Shown: in pieces, positions 26,310 through 34,808 of the stretch
Layout: every line of letters begins with the position of its first letter
Position numbering within the stretch: the first letter of the stretch is position 1
Origin: an uncultured Armatimonadota bacterium
GTDB lineage: Bacteria > Armatimonadota > Fimbriimonadia > Fimbriimonadales > Fimbriimonadaceae
NCBI GenBank assembly: GCA_903904815.1
Contig: CAIVDU010000047.1
Span: forward strand, 1-64,000
DNA length: 64,000 bases
Reading direction: 5' to 3'
Position numbers and translations under genes: made by a program
The notes under the pieces: generated by a model
The model's input: the letters and a program-made list of their open reading frames with translations, nothing else
What the model was told of the DNA's origin: nothing
Database searches by the model: none

Positions 26310-26649
26310 GGATTTGGGTTCTGCGCGGCGATAACCAGGTGGATGGAGTTGTACCAGAGGATGTTGTGCAGGCATTGCAGGCTTTACAGGCGATTGGGGC
26401 CTTCTGCGACCGTCCTTTGGGGATCGGTTCGGACGGGACGGACTTCAGGTGGTCGACCGGAGTCGACGCCGCGGCCAGTATCTGAGACCCCTCCGGGGTC
26501 TAGCCCACGGCCGGGATGAGACGGAGCCCGAGCGGTGGTGCCTCATTTTTGGGGCGACTGGCGGAGGGCGCCGACACGGGCAATGCCCCGCCTACTTGCG
26601 GGTCGTTGCGTTCCAAGCTCTCAATACATCGCGACCCGTTACAAGGTGC
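26310..26649. other. Intergenic stretch with one strong hairpin
   Basis: No protein-like frame stands out. The sequence at 26485-26501 pairs agacccc with ggggtct around tcc, a perfect 7-bp stem with a three-base loop. It lies downstream of the gene ending at 26650 on the minus strand and may terminate it. Confidence 0.4.
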
Positions 26650-27165
26650 TCAGGGAAAGTGCTTTCGCATCGTTACCGATATCGGCTTTGACTTCACGGC
26701 TCCGTTCCAGAGATCGGGCTCACCTTTGATATTCGAACTCTGAGCTAGCTTGGCGGTTAAAGTCACCGTCGTATCTTGGGTAAACCGCTCTGCCTCAAAT
26801 CCCTGCCAAAACTTCTGAGCATAGTAGACCTCTCGTACCCACACGTCTCCCGGCATGACGCGTACGAATGCGGGGAAGTTTCGGGAGTAGCCCATGACCT
26901 GTGTGCGGGCGTCCCATCGCGTTCCGTCTCCAGACACTAATTCGAAGCTGAGCGAACCAGCGCACCAACTATTGCCTTCGGTGAAGAATTCGAGCGGGCG
27001 CTTGGACACGTTCCGGACGACAACCGAGAAGAATGCTTCCTTGACTCCTGCCTGCAATGTCCTCGGAAAGATCGTGTGCGAATAAGCCTCGCCCGACTCG
27101 GGGATAGCAATGCAGATCTCGACATCCGGGCTCTGGCGGATCAGGCTTGAGACGCGATTGGACAT
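26650..27165 (-). CDS. Hypothetical protein
   Basis: I use ATG 27165, which has GGAG five bases upstream; the frame extends to 27210. The 171-residue product has no clear signal peptide from this start. It reads as a beta-rich domain: VEICIAIPESGEAYSH, FFSVVVRNVSKRPLEFF, then LSFELVSGDGTRW and PGDVWVREVYYA. The pattern resembles an Ig-like or cohesin-like sandwich carrying a comparison of 'rights' to a reference value, but I cannot assign a family. The longer start would add a hydrophobic N-terminus (MLMSACLLGLSIRRL) that could act as an anchor, which keeps that start possible. Confidence 0.5.
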   Translation of the reverse strand: MSNRVSSLIRQSPDVEICIAIPESGEAYSHTIFPRTLQAGVKEAFFSVVVRNVSKRPLEFFTEGNSWCAGSLSFELVSGDGTRWDARTQVMGYSRNFPAFVRVMPGDVWVREVYYAQKFWQGFEAERFTQDTTVTLTAKLAQSSNIKGEPDLWNGAVKSKPISVTMRKHFP

Positions 27166-27378
27166 GAGTCTCCGAATCGATAAGCCGAGAAGACATGCCG
27201 ACATTAGCATGTGAACTATGACGTTCCTGACCTAGTTGGCGGCACGACATCAAGACATATCACTCAAATGAACGGTAAGCGATACCAATTTGAGAGCTCT
27301 ACTGCAATAAAGCGTGACAGCCTATTTATTGGTTTCACCTGTCGCATCCTGGAGAAATTGCCGACAATAGGTGAAGCT

Positions 27379-28320
27379 ATGTCAGACCTGCGTCAGATCA
27401 ACCGACCAACGACTGTGTGGACGCTCGTAGTGCTCACCTGCGTGGCTCACGGCCAGGTTCAACCGAAGGTTTCTGGCGTACTCGAGACCTACTTCCTGAC
27501 GAACTCAAACAGTCAGGGCGCCTATCAGCAAATGACGTGGGCAGAGGTTCGTGCCCGCGTGACAAAGAACTGGTCTACGACCTGGTCTGGTTACGACGTT
27601 GGAAGCCGCTCGGCCTATGACGAAGCGTATGTCCGATACGAGACAGATCTCGGTTCCATTCGAGCAGGAAGACTCAGAACAAGCTTTGGCTTCAGTGACT
27701 GGAGTGAGAACTTCTACAATGGATTCAATCACAAACCTTTAGTTCGACAGATGACGCTCGTCGCCAGTCAATCTCTTGACCGAGACGACGCTGGCGCGGA
27801 GATCAGCACTAACTTTGGACCGCTCCAGATTCAAGCTGCATTGATCGACGTCACGCCCACCAAGGCCCAGGTCGCCCCGTCAAAAACTGACCATGCGACG
27901 CTCACCGCCCAATATGCGCTTGGGCCCGCAACCATTGGCCTGGATCTACTTACCGAAAATGACGGCTCCCAAAAGATCTACGGGGCAAATATCCGGTACA
28001 CGATTCCCCGTTGGATCTTTAAGGGAGAAGCATTCGAGGGCGTAGGCCCCAAATCGGCCAGCGGAGGGTACCTAGACGCTACTTACCGAATTCCAAGCCT
28101 TACCCGCACTCAAATCGTCTGGAGGACGGACCGGCTAAAGGCATTTGGGTCTGACGCGCCCACCTGGTTGCACACCGTCGGAGTTCGACAGATCTTCAGT
28201 AAGTATCTGACGGCTAATCTGAACTATGGCTGGGGAGACGAGCTTGATTACAGTTCTTACGCAACGAAGCTCGGCCTTTCCGGCTGGACCGCTCGCGCTC
28301 TCCTGCAGGTGCCATTCTAA
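27379..28320 (+). CDS. Outer-membrane porin-like beta-barrel protein
   Basis: ATG 27379 has AGGTGA five bases upstream and begins a signal peptide (TTVWTLVVLTCVAHGQ). The rest of the 313-residue product is alternating polar/hydrophobic strands separated by turns, for example YDEAYVRYETDLGSIRAGRL and AQYALGPATIGLDL. The protein ends in a strand finishing with Phe (ARALLQVPF), the recognition signal for outer-membrane insertion. It is the first gene of a tightly packed operon: its TAA overlaps the ATG of the copper protein gene. The substrate is not predictable. Confidence 0.65.
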   Translation: MSDLRQINRPTTVWTLVVLTCVAHGQVQPKVSGVLETYFLTNSNSQGAYQQMTWAEVRARVTKNWSTTWSGYDVGSRSAYDEAYVRYETDLGSIRAGRLRTSFGFSDWSENFYNGFNHKPLVRQMTLVASQSLDRDDAGAEISTNFGPLQIQAALIDVTPTKAQVAPSKTDHATLTAQYALGPATIGLDLLTENDGSQKIYGANIRYTIPRWIFKGEAFEGVGPKSASGGYLDATYRIPSLTRTQIVWRTDRLKAFGSDAPTWLHTVGVRQIFSKYLTANLNYGWGDELDYSSYATKLGLSGWTARALLQVPF

Positions 28321-28871
28321 TGCTTAGCCTGCTCTCCTTCGTCGCCGTGGCTGGACTCGAGTCGACCGTATCGGGGCGCGTCAGCCTGAGCAACGGAAAA
28401 CCCGCCTCCGAAGCCATCGTTACCCTCACCGGCGCGGGCAAAAGCCATCCTCTTCCGAAGGCAATGGTCGACCAACGGGATCGGACTTTCATTCCTCACG
28501 TCAGCGTGGTAACGGTTGGCACGCGCGTCGACTTCCCAAACAACGACACCGTGTTTCACAACGTCTTCACGGAATTCCACAGTTCCAAGTTCGATCTGGG
28601 GATGTATGCGAAGGGAACAAGCCAACACCAGACCTTCAATCGACCCGGCCTCGCAGTGATTATGTGTAGCGTGCATCCAGACATGGGAGCCTACATCATG
28701 GTCGTCGATACCCCCTACTTCGCAGTTACAGACCGGTCTGGGAGGTACGTCATCAAGAACGTGCCCGCCGGTAAATACAAGGTGGACGTCTGGCACGAAA
28801 GCGGAGCAAAGGCAACCCAGAGTTACGACGTATCCGGGGAAACGCGTCTCGACATTCCGATTCGGAAATAG
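28320..28871 (+). CDS. Exported type-1 copper protein (cupredoxin, 'methylamine utilization protein'-like)
   Basis: A 183-residue protein with a short hydrophobic leader. The cupredoxin fold carries all four type-1 copper ligands in the usual order: H80 (in DTVFHNVF), then C116, H119 and M122 in CSVHPDM. After about residue 133 a second beta domain of carboxypeptidase-regulatory type follows (SGRYVIKNVPAGKYKVDVWH). It should sit in the periplasm and either carry electrons or bind copper. Its ATG overlaps the porin stop (TAATG), and the GGDEF/HD-GYP gene begins six bases after its stop, so the three are one unit. Confidence 0.8.
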   Translation: MLSLLSFVAVAGLESTVSGRVSLSNGKPASEAIVTLTGAGKSHPLPKAMVDQRDRTFIPHVSVVTVGTRVDFPNNDTVFHNVFTEFHSSKFDLGMYAKGTSQHQTFNRPGLAVIMCSVHPDMGAYIMVVDTPYFAVTDRSGRYVIKNVPAGKYKVDVWHESGAKATQSYDVSGETRLDIPIRK

Positions 28872-28877
28872 CTCAGC

Positions 28878-31007
28878 ATGCGATTTAATCTGTCAGCCAA
28901 GATCACCCTGCTCATCGCCACGCTCCTGATGGGGTTGGGACTGGTGATGCTGGCGACTTTTGGCTCACTTTCGGGTAGACAAATCGACCGAACCATCGAG
29001 GCGGATGGCGTCACTGCCGCCAAGCAGATCTCGCTCTATCTTTCCGAGAGGGCGACCGATGTCAGCCGCAGCGTGCACTTCGCCGCCGTCGGCGAAACAA
29101 GGGTGCGCATGTTGGTTTTTTCGGAAGATCCTCCGACTATCCAGGCCGAAATCCCGTGGCTCACCAAAGAGTTCTCGGTGGACGCTGTTCAAATCGTCAA
29201 CCAAGATGGCATCACGATGGGTCAAAGCCCCGAACTGGCGAACCTCACGGGAAGCGCAAAGGCGATCGTTTCAAGCGCCCTTCAGGACAACGCCCAACGG
29301 ATGGCGGTCGTCCGCAGCGGATCTCGCATTTTTCTCGTTTCATGTGCCCCTCTCTCCAATCACGGGTATCTGAAAGGCGCCATCGCGTTCTTTCAAAGGC
29401 TTGGTCAATCTGATGCGGACTTGCTGAGCCGCGAGTCGGGATACGGGCTCGGTTTCACGGTCGGGGGTCGGTTAGTGGTGAGTTCTGGCAAGGTACGGTT
29501 CACGCCGCCAAGCGCGAACGGCGCCCCGCGACAGATGACCATCAAAGGTAGTCGTTATGTCGCGATCGCCCAGAAGCTCCCCGACACGGACGCCACCGAA
29601 CAGATTGGATTCGCTATCCTTCGTCCGATCGACGCGATTGTGGCCCCCTACGAGGAGGCCCGAACCGCTTTTGTCACGGTGTTACTGGTCGCGCTGGTGG
29701 TCAGCCTTATCGGTGGCGTCGCTTTCGGGCGAGGTATCGTCCGTCCCATCGAATCCCTGGTAGCGGCGGCGCGAGTGATCCAGCACGGAGACTGGCCCGA
29801 GGCCTTCGAAGTTGACCGACAGGATGAGATCGGAATCCTTCAACCGTCGTTCAACGACATGATCGTCGCTTCGAAGAAGGCCCAAGAGCGGCTGTTGGCG
29901 ATGATCGACCTAGACCCGTTAACCGAGCTAAGCAACCACCGCAGCTTCAAAGAGCGATTGGCTCAGGAAGCTCGGCGAGCCGAAGCCACTAACTCCCCGA
30001 TGGCTCTTGCTTTGATCGACCTCGATGGCTTCGAGGCATTCAATGAGTCGGAAGGTCACCTCGTAGGGGATCAAGTTTTGCGTCAAGTGGCTGAAACGAT
30101 TCACTCCGAAATTCCGGACTTCGGAATCGCTGCTCGCTATGGGGGCGACCAGTTCGGGCTCCTGCTGTCGGGCGCGACCGCGGATGGTATCGCTGAAGTG
30201 ATGGCAAGGATTCGAGTTCGCTTGAAAGAAGCGGGGTGTCCGGTAACGGTCAGCGTGGGGTGCTCTGAATTTCCGAAGAGCAGTGCTAAGGAAGACGGGG
30301 TCGTTCTGGCGGCTGAACTCGCCCTCGCTCGGGCAAAGCAACTTGGAAAGGACCATATCTGCGCCTTTGACGCGGTCCCGGGGGCTGACCAAAACGCTGA
30401 TCCGTTCCAGCTCTACCAGTATCTTGAAAACGGAAGCTTTGCCACGATTCAGGCGCTTGCTGCGGCCGTTGACGCGAAAGACGCCTACACGAACGGTCAC
30501 TCAGAGCGGGTTGCTCAATACAGTTCGTCGCTGTCAGCCGAACTCGGAGACTCCGCCGAGATGGTCGATCGCATCTTCCGATGCGGGACGCTCCATGACG
30601 TGGGCAAAATCGGCGTCCCCGATGCCGTGCTCAAAAAGCCCGGTCGACTCGATCCCGACGAACAATTGGTGATGGAGACTCATCCGGTCCTGGGAGAACT
30701 CATCGCGGGCAAGGTGCCTCAACTCGCTGACCTGCTTCCGGGGGTGAGGCATCACCACGAGCGATGGGATGGCAAGGGATACCCCGACCAACTCGCAGGG
30801 GAAGCCATTCCCTACATTGCCCGCGTTCTGGCGGTTGCCGATACCTACGACGCGATGACGAGCGACCGACCCTACCGAAAGGGATTAGCCCAAGAGATCG
30901 CCCTTTCAGAGATAGAGAAGAATGCCGGAACTCAATTCGATCCACGACTAGCCCTCGCATTCGTGAATCTCATGCGACGGCAGAATCAATCGACAGAAGC
31001 TGCGTAG
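28878..31007 (+). CDS. Membrane sensor with HAMP, degenerate GGDEF and intact HD-GYP domains
   Basis: 709 residues. TM1 is about 8-30, then a periplasmic sensor region of some 230 residues, TM2 about 263-285, HAMP 286-338, GGDEF-like 339-495 and HD-GYP 520-700. The GGDEF signature reads GGDQF (422-426): the Glu needed for metal and catalysis is Gln, so cyclase activity is doubtful. The HD-GYP signatures look complete: HDVGKIG (H573, D574) and HHERWDGKGYP, so it should hydrolyse cyclic di-GMP to GMP or pGpG. It is co-transcribed with the periplasmic copper protein, which could be its input. This role for the copper protein is inference. Confidence 0.85.
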   Translation: MRFNLSAKITLLIATLLMGLGLVMLATFGSLSGRQIDRTIEADGVTAAKQISLYLSERATDVSRSVHFAAVGETRVRMLVFSEDPPTIQAEIPWLTKEFSVDAVQIVNQDGITMGQSPELANLTGSAKAIVSSALQDNAQRMAVVRSGSRIFLVSCAPLSNHGYLKGAIAFFQRLGQSDADLLSRESGYGLGFTVGGRLVVSSGKVRFTPPSANGAPRQMTIKGSRYVAIAQKLPDTDATEQIGFAILRPIDAIVAPYEEARTAFVTVLLVALVVSLIGGVAFGRGIVRPIESLVAAARVIQHGDWPEAFEVDRQDEIGILQPSFNDMIVASKKAQERLLAMIDLDPLTELSNHRSFKERLAQEARRAEATNSPMALALIDLDGFEAFNESEGHLVGDQVLRQVAETIHSEIPDFGIAARYGGDQFGLLLSGATADGIAEVMARIRVRLKEAGCPVTVSVGCSEFPKSSAKEDGVVLAAELALARAKQLGKDHICAFDAVPGADQNADPFQLYQYLENGSFATIQALAAAVDAKDAYTNGHSERVAQYSSSLSAELGDSAEMVDRIFRCGTLHDVGKIGVPDAVLKKPGRLDPDEQLVMETHPVLGELIAGKVPQLADLLPGVRHHHERWDGKGYPDQLAGEAIPYIARVLAVADTYDAMTSDRPYRKGLAQEIALSEIEKNAGTQFDPRLALAFVNLMRRQNQSTEAA

Positions 31008-31063
31008 TCGTCATCCTCCCGGAACCCTGCACGGGGCATCTAGTCAAGGAGATTGAGGCTCGC

Positions 31064-31085
31064 GAGAAACTGGAGAGAGTTTCTC
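31064..31085 (+). terminator. Possible terminator after the porin/cupredoxin/HD-GYP operon
   Basis: gagaaact and agtttctc pair (8 bp) around ggagag, 57 bases after the last stop. There is no T-run, so the call is weak. Confidence 0.3.
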
Positions 31086-31245
31086 CTGGCCCTTCCGAAG
31101 GCGACTCGATGCGGTGGGCGCCTTTTGAGCCGTAACCTCCTATCCGCGAACGTGCGGGATCATCCCGGAGACCACTCATGATCGGCCACCGATTCAAACT
31201 TCACTTCTCAACCCCCTGCTGGAACCAAACCACGAGGTGGACATC

Positions 31246-31929
31246 GTGAGACGCTATCTTTCGAACCCCCACTCGAAGACGTACAACCAATTGTTCCAGC
31301 ACCCGCTTTCACACAACGTGGAATGGCGCGATGTTCGGGCCCTCTTTCAGGCTCTTGGGGAAGTAACCGAAGAGCACAATGGTCACCTTGAGTTCGTCGT
31401 GAACGGCCATACGCTGAATCTGCCCCAGCCACACGATTCAAGTGTGTTGGAAGCGGATCAAGTGATCCTGCTGCGGCATTTCCTGGAAGCGTCCGGCCAG
31501 GACGGTATCACGTCCGAAGCTGTCGCCAAGGATATTCTCATCGTCATCGATCACTCGGAGGCCCGGATTTTCCGCCTCGAAATGAAGGATGAGCTTCCCG
31601 AGAAGGTGGTCCCGCATGACCCTCATGGCTTGGGTAAGCACGTCCACAACATTCACACGGATATCAGCATCCATCAGAAAGCGAATCGAAAGAGCTTTTA
31701 CGAAGGCATCGCCAAGACAGTGGAAGGCGCAGATCGCATTCTGGTCTTCGGTGACGGAGTCGGCAGCAGCAGTGAAATGACCCTCTTCGTGGAAGAGCTT
31801 CAGCACCACCACCCGAAGACCGCCGCACTCATCCTGGGAACCTCAACGGTTGACCTGCATCATCAGAGCGACGGACAATTGTTGGCGAAGGCCCGGCAGT
31901 TTATGGAGAACGCTCCCGCTCCCGTCTGA
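31246..31929 (+). CDS. Bacterial eRF1-like (baeRF-type) protein
   Basis: GTG 31246 is chosen because GAGGTGG ends five bases upstream; the first in-frame GTG, 31237, overlaps that site. The 227-residue product has an N-terminal module (HPLSHNVEWRDVRALFQAL, then an Asn/Gly-rich strand EEHNGHLEFVVNGH) of a kind I have seen in short HicA-like domains. The C-terminal half (ILIVIDHSEARIFRLE ... GADRILVFGDGVGSSSEM) fits a middle eRF1/Pelota-like fold. Annotated relatives are called translational machinery proteins. The histidine-rich strand DLHHQS near the end is typical. A link to ribosome rescue or stress is inference. Confidence 0.55.
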   Translation: MRRYLSNPHSKTYNQLFQHPLSHNVEWRDVRALFQALGEVTEEHNGHLEFVVNGHTLNLPQPHDSSVLEADQVILLRHFLEASGQDGITSEAVAKDILIVIDHSEARIFRLEMKDELPEKVVPHDPHGLGKHVHNIHTDISIHQKANRKSFYEGIAKTVEGADRILVFGDGVGSSSEMTLFVEELQHHHPKTAALILGTSTVDLHHQSDGQLLAKARQFMENAPAPV

Positions 31930-31952
31930 GGGGCCAACGGAGCAGCCTTCGG

Positions 31953-32053
31953 CCGAGGAGTGATGGAGTAGTTCTGGAGTGTTGGGTCCGGACTCGGATT
32001 GGGGATTTATCTGCTCCATCACTTCGGCTTTAGGGGCCGGCGCCCCTAAAGCC
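31953..32053. terminator. Nested inverted repeats between convergent genes
   Basis: A 12-bp perfect hairpin (32026-32037 with 32042-32053, ggctttaggggc/gcccctaaagcc, loop cggc) contains the stop codon of the kinase gene. An outer repeat pairs 31959-31968 with 32014-32023, with four further base pairs beyond a two-base bulge. It probably stops transcription from both sides, although neither arm is followed by a T-run. Confidence 0.5.
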
Positions 32054-32951
32054 ACCTGTCCGTGACTTGGCGGGCTTTTTGGGCAAGCTCGGGGATGCGG
32101 TCGGGGCGGTGGTCAATGGCCCAGCGGACGACGTCGACCCTACCGAGCAGGTAGAGATCCTTCATTGTCGCCAGCATCGGTTCCAGGGCTACGCCGTAGC
32201 CTTCGGCGAACCATTGAAGGTCTTGCTCCGAGAACTCCTCTGACCCGGGATCGGACCAGATGCGATTGAAGTCGTCGTAGGGTGATGGCCCGGTTCCGGC
32301 GCTGCCCCAATCGATCACCACCGGCGTCCCCGTCGGGTCGAGCAAGACGTTCTTTGGAACGAGATCGCCATGGGTGAGGCCGAATGTATTCACTCGGTCG
32401 TGGAGCTTGCGGAATCGGTCGCGAAGCACCTTTTGATGGCGCCGGTCGTACGCGCCGAGTTCAATCAACGTATCATCGCTGGCCAACTGCTCCAAGTTAT
32501 ATTCGATATGGGCTAACCAGTTTCCAATCAGGTCCCGGCCGAATCGAGGAAAAAGGGAGTCCGGAACCGAGTCGTCAAGGGGCAAATCGTTGATGGCTCG
32601 ACAATACGCGCCAAGGGTTTTCCACAGATGAGGAGAGCGATGGACGTCAGCATTGTGGCCCTCGACAAAGCGTTGGACGATAAACGGAATCTCGCCTTGA
32701 TGTCCGCGCCCAACGAATTCGGGGACCGGCACTCCGATCGAGCCGATCGTTTCGAGGCACCAAGCTTCCTTCTCGTAGTCATCGTTATCGAGCGGATCGC
32801 GATGAAATCGGACCACCCACTCGCCTTGGGAAGTTCCGATCACGTAGACGTAATTGACCGCGCCGAGACCCTCGATCTCCCGAAACGAGGCGACCTTCTC
32901 TCCAAACTGCGACACCATGGCCTGCACAATTTCGATGTGGTGGGAAGGCAC
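32046..32951 (-). CDS. Aminoglycoside phosphotransferase (APH)-fold kinase
   Basis: A 301-residue cytoplasmic kinase of the APH/choline-kinase fold. The nucleotide loop region GLGAVNYVYVIGTSQGEWVV is followed by a catalytic Lys-like VVRFHRD. The Brenner motif LTHGDLVPKNVLLD carries the catalytic Asp, and VVIDWGSAGTGPSPYDD holds the metal-binding Asp. The protein phosphorylates a hydroxyl or amine on a small molecule; members act on antibiotics, homoserine, sugars or choline, and the substrate cannot be chosen here. The start is GTG. It stands alone, convergent with the eRF1-like gene. Confidence 0.75.
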   Translation of the reverse strand: MPSHHIEIVQAMVSQFGEKVASFREIEGLGAVNYVYVIGTSQGEWVVRFHRDPLDNDDYEKEAWCLETIGSIGVPVPEFVGRGHQGEIPFIVQRFVEGHNADVHRSPHLWKTLGAYCRAINDLPLDDSVPDSLFPRFGRDLIGNWLAHIEYNLEQLASDDTLIELGAYDRRHQKVLRDRFRKLHDRVNTFGLTHGDLVPKNVLLDPTGTPVVIDWGSAGTGPSPYDDFNRIWSDPGSEEFSEQDLQWFAEGYGVALEPMLATMKDLYLLGRVDVVRWAIDHRPDRIPELAQKARQVTDRWL

Positions 32952-33146
32952 GGCGCAGTATAACAGGGGGCCCAGAGCCGATTACCCATAACATTTGGCT
33001 ATCTGTTCTTTGGAGTCGCTGGCGCGACGCAGATAAGACAGGAATCCACCTCTCCCTACCCTTTCCGCCTGCGGAGAGCCACGAACCTTCCTGACGGGAC
33101 AAATATTTTCAAGCGGGATCAGTTCCCAAGACTTCTTCGCGGATAA

Positions 33147-34727
33147 CTAGAATCCGACGGCCATCCCGTCCTTTCGGTGATCTGAGCCAGCGAGGTAGCC
33201 GTTCTGCGTTCGCAGAATCAGTTGGGCGCCACCGAACGACTGGTTGGCGTAACCGGGATCGACCACCACTCGGTGACCAAGGTCGGACAGTCCGCGCACC
33301 ACCTCGGGAGACATCGAGTCCTCGACGGTCAAGGAGCCGTCGTCCATTACTTGCCACCTCGGGGCGTCGGAGGCGGCTTGGGGTGTTTGCCCGTGCATCA
33401 GCACTCGAACACACATCTGGAGATGCCCTTGGGCCTGCATCGGTCCTCCCATCACGCCAAAACTCATCACCGGACGGCCGTTTTTCATGGCAAAGCAGGG
33501 GATGATGGTATGAAACGGGCGCTTTCGGGGACCCACCGAATTGGCGTGACCAGGAGTCGAGCGAAATCCACACCCACGGTTTTGCAGGCTGATTCCGGTT
33601 TGGGGCACTACGATTCCCGAGCCGAACCCCATGTAGTTCGACTGAATGAAGGAGACCATCGCTCCCGAAGAATCGGCGGCGGTTAGGTAGACGGTTCCGG
33701 CCTTTGAGGGCGTTCCGTAGCGGAACTCGCTGGCGGTGGCCATGTCGATCATTGAGGCGCGCTGCCGAAGATAATCGCGGTCCAAGAGATCCTTGGGGGC
33801 TACGGACATGTGGCCGGGATCGGCCACGTATTCATGGAGATCGGCAAATGCGAGCTTCATCGCCTCAACCTGGACGTGGATTCCTTGAACTCCGTCGGGG
33901 TCGAGTTCTTGAAACGCCCCTATCTCCTCAAGGATCCCCAGCGCCATCAGCGCGGCGATCCCCTGCCCGTTGGGCGGAATCTCGTGAATATCAAAGCCAT
34001 TCCACTCCTTTGCAATGGTGCCGCACCAATTTGGTCGGTGCGAATCGAGATCTTCCATCGACATCGCACCCCCGTGACGACTTGAAAACTCCACCATCTT
34101 TTTTGCGAGTGACCCGCGATAAAAAGCTTCACCGCCGCTATCTGCGATCTCGCTCAGGGTCTCGGCCATCGCCGCAGACTGGAACAACTCCCCGGCCCTT
34201 GGGGCCCGACCTCCGGGCATAAATGCTTCGGCGAATCCGGGCTCGTCGGCGAGAAGGGTAGCCGCCCGCTGCCAACTCGTGGCAATGATGGGCGTCACTG
34301 CGTAACCGTCTCGCGCGTACTCAATCGCTGGGCCGAACAACGTTGCGAACTCAAGCTTTCCGAATCGTGCCGACAGCGCCACCCAAGCGGAAACTGCCCC
34401 CGGAACGGTGACGGAGTCCCAACCTCGTCGGGGCATTTGGTCCAAACCGGCAAACCGCTCCGGAGTCCAACCAGCGGGTGATCGCCCCGACGCGTTCAGA
34501 CCGTGAAGCTCCTTCCCATCCCATACAATGGCGAACGCATCGCTGCCGATTCCGTTGCTGGTGGGCTCCAAGACGGTGAGAGCAATGGCGGCGGCGAGCG
34601 CGGCGTCGATCGCATTGCCTCCATTCAGCAACATACGCAGGCCAGCTTGTGACGCGAGGGGATGCGAAGTCGCCACCACATTGCGGGCAGAGAGAGACCG
34701 TCGATACGTAGGATATTCCTGAGTCAT
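33147..34727 (-). CDS. Gamma-glutamyltransferase family protein
   Basis: A 526-residue Ntn-hydrolase precursor. The start at ATG 34727 is preferred over GTG 34736. The large-subunit part contains NAIDAALAAAIALTVLEPTSNGIGSD. Cleavage is expected before the Thr of GTVYLTAADSSGAMVSFIQS (about 345), which becomes the nucleophile. The small-subunit part has the family blocks NYMGFGSGIVVP and GPRKRPFHTIIPC, then FGVMGGPMQAQGH. No signal peptide is seen, so it is probably cytoplasmic, as in the GGT-like acylase/hydrolase branch. Divergent from galT with about 80 bases between the starts. Substrate could be glutathione or another gamma-glutamyl or acyl amide. Confidence 0.85.
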   Translation of the reverse strand: MTQEYPTYRRSLSARNVVATSHPLASQAGLRMLLNGGNAIDAALAAAIALTVLEPTSNGIGSDAFAIVWDGKELHGLNASGRSPAGWTPERFAGLDQMPRRGWDSVTVPGAVSAWVALSARFGKLEFATLFGPAIEYARDGYAVTPIIATSWQRAATLLADEPGFAEAFMPGGRAPRAGELFQSAAMAETLSEIADSGGEAFYRGSLAKKMVEFSSRHGGAMSMEDLDSHRPNWCGTIAKEWNGFDIHEIPPNGQGIAALMALGILEEIGAFQELDPDGVQGIHVQVEAMKLAFADLHEYVADPGHMSVAPKDLLDRDYLRQRASMIDMATASEFRYGTPSKAGTVYLTAADSSGAMVSFIQSNYMGFGSGIVVPQTGISLQNRGCGFRSTPGHANSVGPRKRPFHTIIPCFAMKNGRPVMSFGVMGGPMQAQGHLQMCVRVLMHGQTPQAASDAPRWQVMDDGSLTVEDSMSPEVVRGLSDLGHRVVVDPGYANQSFGGAQLILRTQNGYLAGSDHRKDGMAVGF

Positions 34728-34808
34728 TCCGAACACTCCGAGCGAGCAGTTTAGAGGAAAGCGGCAAGGTCAGCATATTCTCGCGCGTGACCGGTAGCCT
34801 TATGGGTA

